Shown: positions 7,904 through 15,350 of the stretch, piece by piece
Position numbering within the stretch: the stretch's first letter is position 1
How the letters are laid out: the number at the start of each line of letters is the position of its first letter
Origin: Candidatus Tritonobacter lacicola
Lineage (GTDB): Bacteria; Auribacterota; Tritonobacteria; Tritonobacterales; Tritonobacteraceae
Direction: 5' to 3'
Assembly: GCA_030765135.1 (NCBI GenBank)
Contig: JAVCDC010000042.1
Span: forward strand, 1-50,950
DNA length: 50,950 nt
Notes under the pieces: generated by a model
Told to the model about the DNA's origin: nothing
Database searches by the model: none
Seen by the model: only the letters and a program-made list of their open reading frames with translations
Program-made: the position numbers and the translations under genes

Positions 7904-10903
7904 ATGGGATGGAACGTTAAAGTTATTGCCGCACTCCTGGCTGCTGCGGCACTTCTCGGGACGCCGTTTTTACAGGGCGCCGCGAGGGCCGCCAATCCCT
8001 GGCCCGCCGACTCCGGCACGCAGATCTGGAGCGGGGGGGAGCCGAGCGGCATCGTCTGGCACGAGCGCCTCGAGAAGCTCTTCTGGGTGCACGACAACGG
8101 CTACGTGCGGCAGATGGACACGGACGGCACGCTCGAATACGACTGGTACATCGGAGGGGACCTCGAGGGCGTCACCATCGCCAACCCCTCCAGCGACTAC
8201 ATATACGTCGGCTACGAACAGGGAGGCTCCGGGGTACAGATCAGTGAGTTCAACATTACCACCGGCGAGCTCTCCGGCAAGACGTGGGTATTCAGCGAGA
8301 TGAGCGGCCACGGCAACGCCGGCATGGAGGGGCTCACCTTCGTGCCGAACGGCGCCCACCCGTACTCCGACAGCGATTCGGGCGGCCTATTCTACGGGGG
8401 CCTCGAGTACGACGGGAATATCTACGTCTACGACGTAAATCTCTCCGTCAGCGGGAGCGTCACCCTCATCGACACCATCACGCCCACGCCGGCCCCCTCT
8501 TCAGTCCCAGTCTGCGGCCTCCACTACCACAGCGAGACCGAGACACTGTACGTCCTCTTCCGCAACGCAGGGATACTCAGGGAGATGGAGGCAGACGGGA
8601 CGTTCATCGCAGATTACACGCTTCCGGCCGGCTGCTGCTACGAGGGAGTGACGCTCATCCCCTCCTCTCCCCTCACAACCACCGACCTCTACATCGCCTA
8701 TGACAACGGGCCGATCGTGCGGTACGGGGGGTACCCCGTGACGCTGGCCACCGATTTTATCAAGGGGCCCTGGGTCCAGAACGTGACGGAGAGCGGCATC
8801 GTCGTAATGTGGGAGGCGAACGAGCAGGAGACGACCACTCCCACCGTCGACTACGGGGAGACGGCGAGCTACAGCGGCGGGACCGTTCAGGCGACGCACT
8901 CATCCGTGAACGGCTACCCCGTGTATTCAGCAGAAATCACGGGCCTGTCACCGGATACCATCTACCACTACCGCGTCACGTCGGGCTCGTCGGAGTCGGA
9001 CGACGCCACGTTCAAGACCGCCCTCCAGGACAGCGTCAGCGGATTCAGGTTCTATGTTGCCGGCGACAACCGCTCCTACCCCGTGACCTGGGGGGCGATA
9101 ATGGACATGATACTGGAGGACATGAGCGAGTACCCGGAGCACCACCAGACGTTCGTAATCAACAACGGCGACATCGTGACGGACGGCAGGGAGTACGACG
9201 ACTGGGCCGAGCTGGTGCCCCCTGCTCAGAATGCGCTCGCGCGACTCCCCCTCTACGTGGGCCTGGGCAACCACGAGGACAGGAACACGGCGGCCAGCGA
9301 CGCGTTCATCTACGGCTACTTCGACTTCCCATACGCCGAATCCGGCTCGACGGACGAGAAGTGGTACTCCTTCGATTACGGGAACGTCCACATGACTTCC
9401 ATGGCCCTCTGGGACGACGGCGGATATACCTCGGGCGCGCAGTACGACTGGATACAGAGCGACCTCGAGGCGGCCCGTCTGGATGCACAGACAGACTGGT
9501 CCTTCGTCACCATGCACTTCACGCCGTGGTCGCTCGGCTCCCACGATGAGAACGAGCATCCGGACATCCGGACGTACCTGCACCCGATCCTCCGGGACAA
9601 GGAGGTCGTCTGCGCCTTCGGCGGGCACAATCACATATACGCACGCTACGCCCCCATCGACGGCGTCAGCTACATCACGGCCGGGGGAGCCGGGGCGGAG
9701 CTCCACACGGGAAGCTACACCCCGTGGCCCGGGGGAACGCTGGAGTCATCGGCACAGGTTCACCACTTCTGCGTTGTGGACGTGGAGGCGGACGTCGTGG
9801 CGGTGCGCGCCATAGACATGGATGGCAACAGGCTTGACTACGTCACATTCGGCGGCACGCCGGCGGACAGGCCCCCCTTCGCAGACGCGGGCGCGAACGT
9901 CCCGGGATCGACGGGGGTGCAGGTCGACCTCGACGGCACGGCGAGCGAGGACCCGGAGGCCTCCGGCATCACCTACGAGTGGACGCAGGTTGCCGGCCTC
10001 GACGTGACACTCTCAGGGGCAAACACGTCCCAGCCGCACTTCACGACATACATCGCCGGCGAGTACGTCTTCCAGCTAATGGTGAACGACGGGACATACT
10101 GGTCCGCGCCCGACTTCTGCCTCGCCTCTGTATCCTCCGGCGGGGATCTCACCTTCTACCCCGAGGCCGACACGTACATCGACGATCTCAACCCCGGCAC
10201 CAACTACGGATCGAATAACGTGCTCCTGCTCGACACGTCCTCGCACCAGTACCACACCTACGTCCGGTTCGATGTCACGGGCATGGAGGGGGAGGTTGAG
10301 AGCGCGACACTGCGCATGTACTGCTTCGACTCCGGCAACACGGGCGAGGTCCGCACATGCACGGACACAACCTGGAACGAGGGCGCAACGACGTGGAACA
10401 GCCCTCTCCCGGAGGACGGCGCTGTGGTGGGATACATCACAAACCCGGCCGCCGGCACATGGTGCGAGGTTGACGTCACGGACGGCGTCACGGAGAACGG
10501 CAAGGTCACGCTGGTCATTCTCCCGACCGACAGCAACGGCGCCGACTTTCACTCCCGCGAGAACACGAACAGGCCCGAGCTCGTCGTCAGATACAGCGTG
10601 GACCTCAGCGCGCAGGACAGCGACTCGGACGGCATGTCCGACTATGACGAGATCATGTGGGACGGCCTCGCCGACTACGATCCGCACCCGGCGGGAGGGG
10701 ACACCGACACGAGCGACCCCGATACCGACGACGACGGATGGAGCGACTTAATCGAGGCAACGTGCGGCGGCGACCCGCTCGACAGCGGCACGGGATGCAG
10801 CTCCGTCAAGATCAACTTCCAGCCCTCGGGATCATCCAGGCCTTCCGGATACTGCCCGGACAGCGGCCGGGAGAGCGACGGCCGCGGCTACGGCTGGCAG
10901 TGA
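7904..10903 (+). CDS. Exported multidomain metallophosphatase (purple acid phosphatase-like)
   Basis: 999 residues. The start at 7904 follows AAGGACT and gives a clean signal peptide ending near LQGAARA. Domains in order: an SdiA-regulated/phytase-like beta-propeller (about 30-280; PSGIVW, DLEGVTIA, GMEGLTFV, YEGVTLI); a fibronectin-III-like domain (about 285-378); a calcineurin-like phosphatase with GDNR at 387-390, NNGDIV, GNHE at 455-458, MHF, and GGHNHIYAR from 573; a PKD-like domain (about 660-720); a DNRLRE/CBM96-like domain (about 740-890; YPEADTYIDDLNPGTNYGSN); a run of Asp-rich type-3 repeats (DSDSDGMSDYDE, DTSDPDTDDDGWSD); and a 30-residue tail INFQP...GY...YGWQ (970-999). It probably releases phosphate from organic phosphates outside the cell, induced through sigma-54. 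The tail recurs on the LamG protein encoded at 13133. Confidence 0.85.
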   Translation: MGWNVKVIAALLAAAALLGTPFLQGAARAANPWPADSGTQIWSGGEPSGIVWHERLEKLFWVHDNGYVRQMDTDGTLEYDWYIGGDLEGVTIANPSSDYIYVGYEQGGSGVQISEFNITTGELSGKTWVFSEMSGHGNAGMEGLTFVPNGAHPYSDSDSGGLFYGGLEYDGNIYVYDVNLSVSGSVTLIDTITPTPAPSSVPVCGLHYHSETETLYVLFRNAGILREMEADGTFIADYTLPAGCCYEGVTLIPSSPLTTTDLYIAYDNGPIVRYGGYPVTLATDFIKGPWVQNVTESGIVVMWEANEQETTTPTVDYGETASYSGGTVQATHSSVNGYPVYSAEITGLSPDTIYHYRVTSGSSESDDATFKTALQDSVSGFRFYVAGDNRSYPVTWGAIMDMILEDMSEYPEHHQTFVINNGDIVTDGREYDDWAELVPPAQNALARLPLYVGLGNHEDRNTAASDAFIYGYFDFPYAESGSTDEKWYSFDYGNVHMTSMALWDDGGYTSGAQYDWIQSDLEAARLDAQTDWSFVTMHFTPWSLGSHDENEHPDIRTYLHPILRDKEVVCAFGGHNHIYARYAPIDGVSYITAGGAGAELHTGSYTPWPGGTLESSAQVHHFCVVDVEADVVAVRAIDMDGNRLDYVTFGGTPADRPPFADAGANVPGSTGVQVDLDGTASEDPEASGITYEWTQVAGLDVTLSGANTSQPHFTTYIAGEYVFQLMVNDGTYWSAPDFCLASVSSGGDLTFYPEADTYIDDLNPGTNYGSNNVLLLDTSSHQYHTYVRFDVTGMEGEVESATLRMYCFDSGNTGEVRTCTDTTWNEGATTWNSPLPEDGAVVGYITNPAAGTWCEVDVTDGVTENGKVTLVILPTDSNGADFHSRENTNRPELVVRYSVDLSAQDSDSDGMSDYDEIMWDGLADYDPHPAGGDTDTSDPDTDDDGWSDLIEATCGGDPLDSGTGCSSVKINFQPSGSSRPSGYCPDSGRESDGRGYGWQ

Positions 10904-10922
10904 AACGCTTTCCGCCGGCCGC

Positions 10923-11834
10923 TCAATCTTTTGAGTAGTCCGAGATCATATCGACGATCTCGTCCAGCATTGCGTCGGCGTTCTCCATGCACTCGTGCCG
11001 GGCGTTCGGTATCTCCCTGACCCTCACGTGCCGGTTGCCGCCCTCCCGCGCGATCCTCGCCAGCTCGCCCGGCTCCCACTCCTCGGTGAGGAAGTCGCTC
11101 TCCCCCCTGATTATCAGCGCGGGGAGCTTTACCCCGCCCATCTGCCTGTAGGACATCGCGTTGCGGGCCTCCGGGCCTATCATGAACCACCAGCTCTTGA
11201 AGGTGTAAACCTCGTCGTGCAAAGGCTCCATGCTCGGCCCCGTGCACCCGTACACGGCGATCGTCTCGTCCCGGGGACTGCTGTAGGGGTCGTCGCCCAG
11301 CACCGATTTGGCCATCCCGTACACCTCATCGTACGAAGGGGAGCTGCCCCATTTTTCAAAAATCCTCCGCTTCGTGTCGGGGAGCGAGTAGTGGAGCCCC
11401 TCCAGGATCAGCGCCCGTACGTTCGTGTGGTCCCTCTTCGCCGCCCAGTTGACAAGCATGCTCGCGCCGAGGCTGTAGCCGAGGATGAATATATTCCTGA
11501 AGCCCTCGCGCGCGAGGAACCCGACGGCGGCATCTATATCGTTAATGGTGTCGTCGAAGATCCCGGTGCTCGTCATCTGGCCGGCGAAGGCCAGCCTGGT
11601 GTTTATGGAGAGGGAGCTGAAGCCGCGCTTGAAAAGCGCGTGGGGGAGGAGACGGGGCGTGCCGCGGGAGAGGAAGTTGCCCAGGAGGCCGTGAATCTGA
11701 AGCAATACCGGGATGTCCAGGATCTCCTCCTCCCTCTTATAATCCCTCGTAACCATGAAGGAGCTGATCAGGAACCCGTCCGACGCCCTGAACCACACCA
11801 GGTTATGATGTTCAGGCAGCTTTAACATGCCCAT
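10923..11834 (-). CDS. Alpha/beta hydrolase, paralogue of the adjacent gene
   Basis: 303 residues. The oxyanion region is IHGLLGNF, the nucleophile elbow is GYSLGAS near residues 125-131, an acid is likely in IIRGESDFLTEEW, and the catalytic His is in NARHECMEN. There is no signal peptide, so it is cytoplasmic. It resembles the upstream gene throughout (HG.LGNFL, GIFDD...IDAA..FL, PSYDEVYG.A, W....GPEA..AM.YR..G.V..P.L), marking a tandem duplication; the gap is only 6 nt, so they are co-transcribed. The substrate is unknown; the large middle region with conserved WW and GPEA is not typical of simple esterases. It converges with the phosphatase gene across a 19-nt gap. Confidence 0.75.
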   Translation of the reverse strand: MGMLKLPEHHNLVWFRASDGFLISSFMVTRDYKREEEILDIPVLLQIHGLLGNFLSRGTPRLLPHALFKRGFSSLSINTRLAFAGQMTSTGIFDDTINDIDAAVGFLAREGFRNIFILGYSLGASMLVNWAAKRDHTNVRALILEGLHYSLPDTKRRIFEKWGSSPSYDEVYGMAKSVLGDDPYSSPRDETIAVYGCTGPSMEPLHDEVYTFKSWWFMIGPEARNAMSYRQMGGVKLPALIIRGESDFLTEEWEPGELARIAREGGNRHVRVREIPNARHECMENADAMLDEIVDMISDYSKD

Positions 11835-11840
11835 GTCCCG

Positions 11841-12779
11841 TCACCTCTGCATACCGGGAGGTTCAGGCCCGGGCCTCCCGAACCTGTCGTTGAGCCATCT
11901 CACCACTATTTCCCCGAGCTCTCTGTATTTGCCTTCGAAAGTGTGGACCGTGTCCAGGCAGTGCAGGGTCACGTCGCCGTTCCCGGCGGCCCGGGCAATC
12001 CGCCCCAGGTCTTCGAACTCGCGCTGCTCGATGAACTCGTCCCGCAGGGCGTGGATGAGAAGAACCGGCACCCTCACCTCCCCGATGTGCCTGTAGGTCA
12101 TCGCCCCTTCCGCCTCGGGGCCGGCAAGCGCCCACCACGTCTTCAGTGTGTATATGTCCGTGTGCTCCGGGCGGAGCGAATCCCCGTGGGCCCTCTTCAC
12201 CACGATGGTCCTGTCACCGGCGGGCTCCTCCCCCGGCCCCGGGCGTGAGACGCACCTCGCCCTCCCGTAAACCTCGTCGTACGAGGGCTCGCTGCCGAAC
12301 CTCTCCCATCTCCGCCTGACCGTCTCCGGCATCGAGTAGGGGGTCGCAAGCGCTATCACGCCCGCTATATCATGGTACTTCGACGGATCGCTTCTCAGCG
12401 CCGCGTACCTCACGGCCATGCAGCTCCCCATGCCGTGCCCGAGGATTACTATTTTCTTGAAACCCACACCTCTCAGAAAATCACAGGCCGCGTCGATCTG
12501 GGACATGGCGTCATCGAATATCCCGAACCCGTAGAAAAGGCCGAGGTTCGCGAGAAGGGTATTCAATATCAGCGAGGAGTAGCCGACGCGGCCGAGATCG
12601 CCCGGCGGGCTTTCCCGGGCCTCCTCCAGGAAGTTGCCCAGGATGCCGTGGAGCCTGAGAATCGCGGGCCTGTACTCCACGTGGTCCTCGTGATCGGGGG
12701 CGTGGTAATACAGCCCGCTGGTGTGGTGATGATCGAAGGGGATGGATATTATAGTGCCCGAGCAGCGTTCAACTTCCAT
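11841..12779 (-). CDS. Alpha/beta hydrolase, paralogue of the adjacent gene
   Basis: 312 residues. RLHGILGNFLEE gives the oxyanion hole, GHGMGSCMA (about residues 116-124) the nucleophile Ser, LIHALRDEFIEQ the acid, and DTVHTFEGK the catalytic His. It lacks a signal peptide. The nucleophile elbow differs from its partner (GHGMGS against GYSLGA), with the Ser one position later relative to the Gly pattern; both need modelling to fix the Ser. It is the first gene of a two-gene minus-strand unit. Upstream on the same strand is a degraded Fis-type HTH fragment. Function unknown beyond hydrolase superfamily. Confidence 0.7.
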   Translation of the reverse strand: MEVERCSGTIISIPFDHHHTSGLYYHAPDHEDHVEYRPAILRLHGILGNFLEEARESPPGDLGRVGYSSLILNTLLANLGLFYGFGIFDDAMSQIDAACDFLRGVGFKKIVILGHGMGSCMAVRYAALRSDPSKYHDIAGVIALATPYSMPETVRRRWERFGSEPSYDEVYGRARCVSRPGPGEEPAGDRTIVVKRAHGDSLRPEHTDIYTLKTWWALAGPEAEGAMTYRHIGEVRVPVLLIHALRDEFIEQREFEDLGRIARAAGNGDVTLHCLDTVHTFEGKYRELGEIVVRWLNDRFGRPGPEPPGMQR

Positions 12780-12833
12780 GTCTTAAGCCTATCGATTCAC
12801 AAACAACTAATCACGAAAGAAGCGCGGGATCTC

Positions 12834-12947
12834 CTAACCTGCATCGATGCCGTACTTCTTGATCTTCCTGTAGATCGTCGCCACGCTTATGCCAACCTTG
12901 CCGAATTTCATTTTACGGCCTCCGGTGTTCATTTCCGCGACATCCAT
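12834..12947 (-). pseudogene. Remnant of the Fis-type HTH end of an NtrC-family regulator
   Basis: A 37-codon frame from ATG at 12947 to TAG at 12834-12836. It contains NTGGRKMKFGKVGISVATIY followed by RKIKKYGIDAG, which matches the C-terminal DNA-binding helices of NtrC-type activators (usual form TGGNKSKAARLLGISRATLYRKIKKYGI). The AAA+ part is absent, and a stop codon precedes the ATG in frame, so this is the end of a lost activator gene or a very small HTH peptide. It lies just downstream, on the opposite strand, of two dyads that precede the sigma-54 promoter at 13101. Confidence 0.55.
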
Positions 12948-12959
12948 TTATAGCCGCTT

Positions 12960-12974
12960 TTCTCTAAATGAGAA
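12960..12974. promoter_or_regulatory. Candidate enhancer dyad 1 (TTCTCTAAATGAGAA)
   Basis: A 15-bp palindrome with arms TTCTC and GAGAA. The same arms recur 39 bp downstream. Its centre lies about 160 bp before the predicted sigma-54 transcript start, the usual range for an NtrC-type enhancer. Confidence 0.45.
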
Positions 12975-12998
12975 ACAACTTTTTCGAAATATAAAGAA

Positions 12999-13013
12999 TT
13001 CTCATTATGAGAA
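12999..13013. promoter_or_regulatory. Candidate enhancer dyad 2 (TTCTCATTATGAGAA)
   Basis: Second copy of the TTCTCWWWWTGAGAA palindrome, centred about 121 bp upstream of the predicted start of the sigma-54 transcript. Two like sites spaced by 39 bp would suit cooperative activator binding. Confidence 0.45.
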
Positions 13014-13100
13014 CACCGCCTTCGCACACCCGGCCATCGATTCATACCGTAACTCCCTGTTTTTAAGGGTGTTGTGTGATATATCACCCGGGGGGCACAC

Positions 13101-13115
13101 TGGCACGGTTTATGC
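13101..13115 (+). promoter_or_regulatory. Sigma-54 (-24/-12) promoter
   Basis: TGGCACGGTTTATGC has GG at 13102-13103 and GC at 13114-13115 with exact sigma-54 spacing; one position differs from TTGC. The predicted transcript start is near 13127, only about 6 nt before the ATG at 13133, so the working start may be the later in-frame ATG at 13154. Confidence 0.75.
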
Positions 13116-13132
13116 TTTATTAAGGAAGTGAG

Positions 13133-13996
13133 ATGAAAAGATCACCAAAAAAGATGACAAGCGGAAGAAAAAACAGGGGTGCTTCACTCAAGGCAATCGC
13201 CTCGCTGGCACTGGCGGCATGGTTCCTGGCGGCTGCCGGCGCGTGCAAGGCGGAACTCGTCGGCCGGTGGCCGATGGACGAGGGTTCCGGCACGAAGATC
13301 TACGATGACTCCGGCTACGGCAACGAAGGCACAATATCCGGCGCGGGCTGGGCGGACGGCATAAGGGGAAGCGGACTGGTTTTCGACGGCATCGACGATT
13401 ACGTCGAGGTGCCGTGCTCCGCGAGCCTGGACATCAGAAACGGGATAACCATCATGGCGTGGGCGAGGGCGGAGGAGCACAAAACGGCAAAGATAGTCGA
13501 AAAGGGTGACTGGGACGGACACGGCCTGGCCCTGGACAAGTGGAGAGGCTGGAAAGGCGGGGTGTATATCGACGGCGACAGGCGTTATTCACTGGACTGG
13601 GGCGAAGGGCGGCCGGAGCTGGCAAGATGGTATCACCTTGCCGTCACTTACGACGGGGAGTCCCTGAAACTCTACGTGGACGGCCGGCAGGTAAGCGCCT
13701 CAGACGTCATCGGCAGCCTTAAAATCAACAAGAGAGACGCGTTTATCGGCTCGAACGGCGGGGCCCAGAAGTTCTTCAGCGGCACGATCGACGCGGCCAT
13801 GATCCACGACAGGGCCCTGAGTGCCGAAGAGATCGAGGAGCACTACAATGAGTACACGGGGGTAAAGACGATCATCAGGATAAACTTTCAGCCCGGCGGC
13901 TCGGAAGTCCCGGAAGGCTACGCCGCGGACGACGGTTCGCCCTACGGGCCGCAGGAAGCTTTCAGCCTTGAATACGGCTGGAGGAGGGAGAGATAA
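13133..13996 (+). CDS. Exported LamG/concanavalin-like protein with INFQP...YGW tail
   Basis: 287 residues if the first ATG (AAGGAAG upstream) is used; the sigma-54 start point argues for the ATG at 13154 instead. A hydrophobic signal segment (ASLALAAWFLAAAGACKA) is followed by one LamG-type beta-sandwich: LVGRWPMDEGSGTKIYDDSG, GLVFDGIDDYVEVP, ITIMAWARAEE, ARWYHLAVTYDGESLKLYVD and GTIDAAMIHDRALSAEEIEE. Such domains bind glycans or act as structural modules. The last 38 residues (250-287) begin INFQPGG and end EYGWRRER, matching the tail of the phosphatase encoded at 7904 although the rest of the two proteins is unrelated. A response-regulator gene follows after 2 nt, so both share the sigma-54 transcript. 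Confidence 0.8.
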   Translation: MKRSPKKMTSGRKNRGASLKAIASLALAAWFLAAAGACKAELVGRWPMDEGSGTKIYDDSGYGNEGTISGAGWADGIRGSGLVFDGIDDYVEVPCSASLDIRNGITIMAWARAEEHKTAKIVEKGDWDGHGLALDKWRGWKGGVYIDGDRRYSLDWGEGRPELARWYHLAVTYDGESLKLYVDGRQVSASDVIGSLKINKRDAFIGSNGGAQKFFSGTIDAAMIHDRALSAEEIEEHYNEYTGVKTIIRINFQPGGSEVPEGYAADDGSPYGPQEAFSLEYGWRRER

Positions 13997-13998
13997 CG

Positions 13999-14403
13999 AT
14001 GAATACATACGCGGCAGGAGAGGATAGAACAAAAAGAATCCTGGTCGTCGACGACGAGGCGGACTTCAGGGATATATTGAGCAAGATCCTGCAACTGGAG
14101 GGGTTCTCGACTGAAACCGCCGCCGACGGCTCCGAGGCGCTCGGCCTGATGAGCAACGGCAGGTCCTACGACCTCGTACTGTCCGACATCAACATGCCGG
14201 TTCTCGACGGGCTGGAATTGCTGGCGGAGATCAGGCGGAAACACGCCGGCGTTAAGGTCATCCTCATCACGGGAACAGGTGTCCGGTGCGCTGACGGGGC
14301 GGAGGCCGTCCTCCCCAAGCCGGTCGACTTCGGCTCCCTGCTTGAAAACATCAACGCGGCCCTGGGCGGCGGCGGAAGAAAAGCCCTCGCCCTGAACGCG
14401 TGA
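13999..14403 (+). CDS. Single-domain response regulator (REC)
   Basis: 134 residues, one receiver domain: acidic pocket VVDDEAD near residues 16-22, phospho-acceptor Asp in LSDINMPVLDG, switch Thr in LITGTG and Lys in VLPKPVDF. There is no output domain, so it probably passes phosphate on or binds a partner. GGAGGGAG is embedded in the end of the LamG gene, 2 nt away, so the two are co-transcribed. The pairing of a secreted lectin-like protein with a receiver is unusual and might report a shared sigma-54 stimulus. A short tail (GGGGRKALALNA) follows the domain. Confidence 0.9.
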   Translation: MNTYAAGEDRTKRILVVDDEADFRDILSKILQLEGFSTETAADGSEALGLMSNGRSYDLVLSDINMPVLDGLELLAEIRRKHAGVKVILITGTGVRCADGAEAVLPKPVDFGSLLENINAALGGGGRKALALNA

Positions 14404-14631
14404 GGCAGGACGGCCGACGAGTGACTGCGGGCACGATCACCCCGCCCAGGGAGGCAGGACGCCCAGAATGAAGCCGATGACCTCGCGAAGCTGCGACCTA
14501 TCCTTCCCCCTCATCTTCATTTCGAAACATATCTCACTTATGTTATAATGTGATACAGAGTGGTACTCTACATTATGTAATGTAATACAAAGCTATATAA
14601 TGGATAAACAGAATCAAAGGGAGATAGGAAG
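14404..14631. promoter_or_regulatory. AT-rich regulatory region before the HTH-receiver gene
   Basis: From about 14525 to 14605 the composition becomes AT-rich, with repeated ATGTGATAC, ATGTAATAC and ATTATGTAATGTAATAC-like motifs in both orientations. There are two TATAAT hexamers (in TTATGTTATAATGTG and AGCTATATAATGG). TTCGAA lies 17 bp before the first TATAAT. The repeats suggest an operator, perhaps for the downstream gene's own HTH. A 27-codon minus-strand frame at 14437-14520 (MKMRGKDRSQLREVIG...) is of doubtful reality. Confidence 0.4.
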
Positions 14632-15252
14632 ATGGAAGAAGATAGGTTTCTCACACTGAAAGAGACTGCGGAGTATCTCAGGGTTCACCCGATGACTGTC
14701 CGCCGGTGGGCGCTCGCCGGCAGAATGCCTTGCTTCAAGGTCGGCAGGCAGTGGCGGTTTTCCTTGAAGAAGCTTGCCGAATGGACCGATGAGAGCAGCC
14801 CGGACCAGGGAATCGGTGAGATTCTCATCGTGGACGACGAGGAGAACATTCGCGATATGTGCCGCCGCTACTTCGAGGGGGTGGGCTGCCGCGTCAGGGT
14901 GGCGGCCGACGGGCGTGAGGCTCTCGCCCGCATAGAGGAGAACGTCCCGGACATCCTCCTCCTGGACCTCCGGATGCCCGGGATGGACGGCCCCGCCACG
15001 CTCGGCGAAGTCCGCAAACGGTGGCCCGAAATCCCCGTGACGATTATAACCGCCTACGGCGAGTCGGCGCTTATGGAACGCGCCCTTGATTATACGCCCT
15101 TCACCGTCGTCAAGAAGCCCTTCACGTTTGAAAAGCTCCTGCAGGCGGTGCAGGTGGGACTATTGAGCAGGCAGGTGAGCGACTGGCCATGGCGAAAAGG
15201 AGGCTACCGTCACGGCACTGCTCGCAAGGAAAAAAAGCTGAGGGAACTATAA
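14632..15252 (+). CDS. MerR/excisionase-type HTH fused to a receiver domain
   Basis: 206 residues. Residues 5-55 form an excisionase-type winged helix: LTLKETAEYLRVHPMTVRRW, then CFKVGRQWRFSLKKLAEW. Residues about 62-180 are a receiver: VDDEENIRD, phospho-Asp in LLLDLRMPGMDGP, Thr/Ala in IITAYGES, and Lys in VVKKPFTFEK. The order DNA-binding then receiver is the reverse of classical response regulators. It may act as a phosphorylation-controlled repressor of its own AT-rich promoter or of local genes. GGGAGATAGGAAG precedes the ATG. The basic tail (ARKEKKLREL) is unassigned. No histidine kinase gene is found in the window. Confidence 0.85.
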   Translation: MEEDRFLTLKETAEYLRVHPMTVRRWALAGRMPCFKVGRQWRFSLKKLAEWTDESSPDQGIGEILIVDDEENIRDMCRRYFEGVGCRVRVAADGREALARIEENVPDILLLDLRMPGMDGPATLGEVRKRWPEIPVTIITAYGESALMERALDYTPFTVVKKPFTFEKLLQAVQVGLLSRQVSDWPWRKGGYRHGTARKEKKLREL

Positions 15253-15350
15253 AAAGGCAGAAAATATAAAATTTGTCCGCGGATTATTGAAAATCCGGCT
15301 TATTGACGGATACTGATTGAGCAGATTGTTTTTCCGGACGCAGTACGAGA

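Noticed and set aside
7970-9706. Long minus-strand and other-frame open frames inside the phosphatase gene
   Set aside because: They are antisense shadows of a GC-rich gene, lack family motifs, and the plus-strand frame has a full set of domain signatures.
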